NCBI RefSeq assembly: GCF_030913365.1
Contig: NZ_CP133160.1
Coordinates: 3,262,001 to 3,326,000 of the forward strand
Length of the DNA stretch: 64,000 nt
Direction of reading: 5' to 3'
DNA from: Stenotrophomonas sp. 24(2023)
GTDB lineage: Bacteria > Pseudomonadota > Gammaproteobacteria > Xanthomonadales > Xanthomonadaceae
The translations under genes and the position numbers were made by a program. Of this stretch, positions 63,359 through 64,000 are shown piece by piece (within the stretch, counting starts at the first letter, position 1; every line of letters starts with the position of its first letter). The notes under the pieces are model-generated. The model saw nothing but the letters and a program-made list of their open reading frames with translations. It did not search any database and was not told where the DNA came from.

Positions 63359-64000
63359 ATGCTGCCGGCGGGTTCACTGCTGGACGCGCCGGCCGAATCG
63401 CTCGACGATCCCGAATGGGCGGCTGCCGCACGGCAGGCGCTGCAGCAGGCCGATGCGCGCCTGTACCGCCGCTTCGACCAGGGCGACAACATCGAGCGGC
63501 TGATCGCGCTGCGCGCGCGTGCGGCCGATCACCTGATCCGCCTGGCCTGGCAGCGCTGCGTGCCGGCCGGCAGTGGCTTGTCGGTGTTCGCGGTGGGGGG
63601 GTACGGGCGGGGTGAACTGTTCCCGCGCTCGGACATCGACCTGCTGGTATCCGGTGATGCCCCCGCGCAGCTGGCCCATGAAGCCGGGCTGTCGCGCCTG
63701 TTCGCGCTGCTGTGGGACTGTGGCCTGCCGGTCAGCCATGCCGTGCGTTCGGCGGCCCAGTGCCAGCAGGCCGCCGCTGACCAGACCGTGCTGACCGCGC
63801 TGATCGAGGCCCGCCCGCTGGTGGCCGACGATACGGCCCGGCACGCGCTGCGGCAGGCGGTGGACGCCCAGGGCCTGTGGCCACCGCGTGCGTTCTTCCT
63901 GGCCAAGCTGGAGGAGCTGCGCAGCCGCCACCAGCGCTTCGGCGACACTGCCGACAACCTGGAGCCGGACCTGAAGGACGGCCCGGGTGGACTGCGCGAC
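63359..64000 (+). CDS. glnD: PII uridylyltransferase GlnD (3' end off window)
   Basis: The first 214 codons of the bifunctional [protein-PII] uridylyltransferase/uridylyl-removing enzyme that reports glutamine status. The nucleotidyltransferase signature GGYGRGELFPRSDIDLL (about 79-95) is complete, with the catalytic aspartates in DID. LEPDLKDGPGGLRD closes the visible part and is the next conserved block. ATG at 63359 lies just past the map stop (TGAGGATG, where GAGG may also serve as the ribosome binding site). HD and ACT domains would lie beyond the edge. Confidence 0.95.
   Translation, partial: MLPAGSLLDAPAESLDDPEWAAAARQALQQADARLYRRFDQGDNIERLIALRARAADHLIRLAWQRCVPAGSGLSVFAVGGYGRGELFPRSDIDLLVSGDAPAQLAHEAGLSRLFALLWDCGLPVSHAVRSAAQCQQAAADQTVLTALIEARPLVADDTARHALRQAVDAQGLWPPRAFFLAKLEELRSRHQRFGDTADNLEPDLKDGPGGLRD

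Overview
The window is about 68% GC chromosomal DNA from a Xanthomonadaceae bacterium, most likely Stenotrophomonas. Three things point there: many short palindromes beginning with GTAG, like the SMAG repeats described in S. maltophilia; a PL5 polysaccharide lyase resembling Smlt1473; and a CLP/CRP-type site with several c-di-GMP enzymes. I found no prophage, insertion sequence, CRISPR array, tRNA or rRNA. Genes cut by the window edges are an Ada-AlkA repair gene at the left (3' end missing) and glnD at the right (3' end missing).

Positions 1-35.3 kb are a mosaic of small operons. They hold alkylation repair (Ada-AlkA), envelope lipoproteins, a ubiquinone-type hydroxylase, an S4 RNA-binding protein, and the DEAD-box helicase deaD. 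A c-di-GMP block follows: PAS-GGDEF-EAL, a 7TM-GGDEF, and a GAF-GGDEF flanking rluF. After it come an OLD-like ATPase, two EamA transporters, two periplasmic serine hydrolases, an ABC exporter, a histidine phosphatase, the alginate-lyase-family enzyme, a DUF885 peptidase-like lipoprotein, a LysR regulator, a cyclophilin, a PadR/membrane-protein pair, a PHA depolymerase, a methyltransferase and a HemJ-like protein.

Positions 35.3-64 kb carry the conserved proteobacterial cluster known from E. coli: glnD-map-rpsB-tsf-pyrH-frr-(uppS/cdsA/dxr)-rseP-bamA-(skp)-lpxD-fabZ-lpxA-lpxB-rnhB-dnaE-accA. It couples translation (rpsB, tsf, frr, map), nucleotide and isoprenoid supply (pyrH, dxr), undecaprenyl and phospholipid precursors (uppS, cdsA), outer-membrane assembly (rseP, bamA), lipid A (lpxD, lpxA, lpxB), fatty acids (fabZ, accA) and replication (dnaE, rnhB). 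Most junctions overlap by 1-4 bases. Three departures stand out. No skp lies between bamA and lpxD, and a string of hairpins sits there instead. An HDOD-GGDEF gene lies between tsf and pyrH. A six-gene Csu-like (spore coat U type) chaperone-usher pilus operon lies between map and rpsB.

The most unusual signals are non-coding. A 19-bp hairpin has the bamA stop codon as its loop. A 27-bp-arm inverted repeat with two nested hairpins lies between bamA and lpxD. A dispersed element of about 190 bp occurs twice, both times between convergent genes, and its three hairpins show compensatory base changes. A CLP-like site lies between the pilus operon and map. The rpsB promoter overlaps the stop codon of the last pilus gene.
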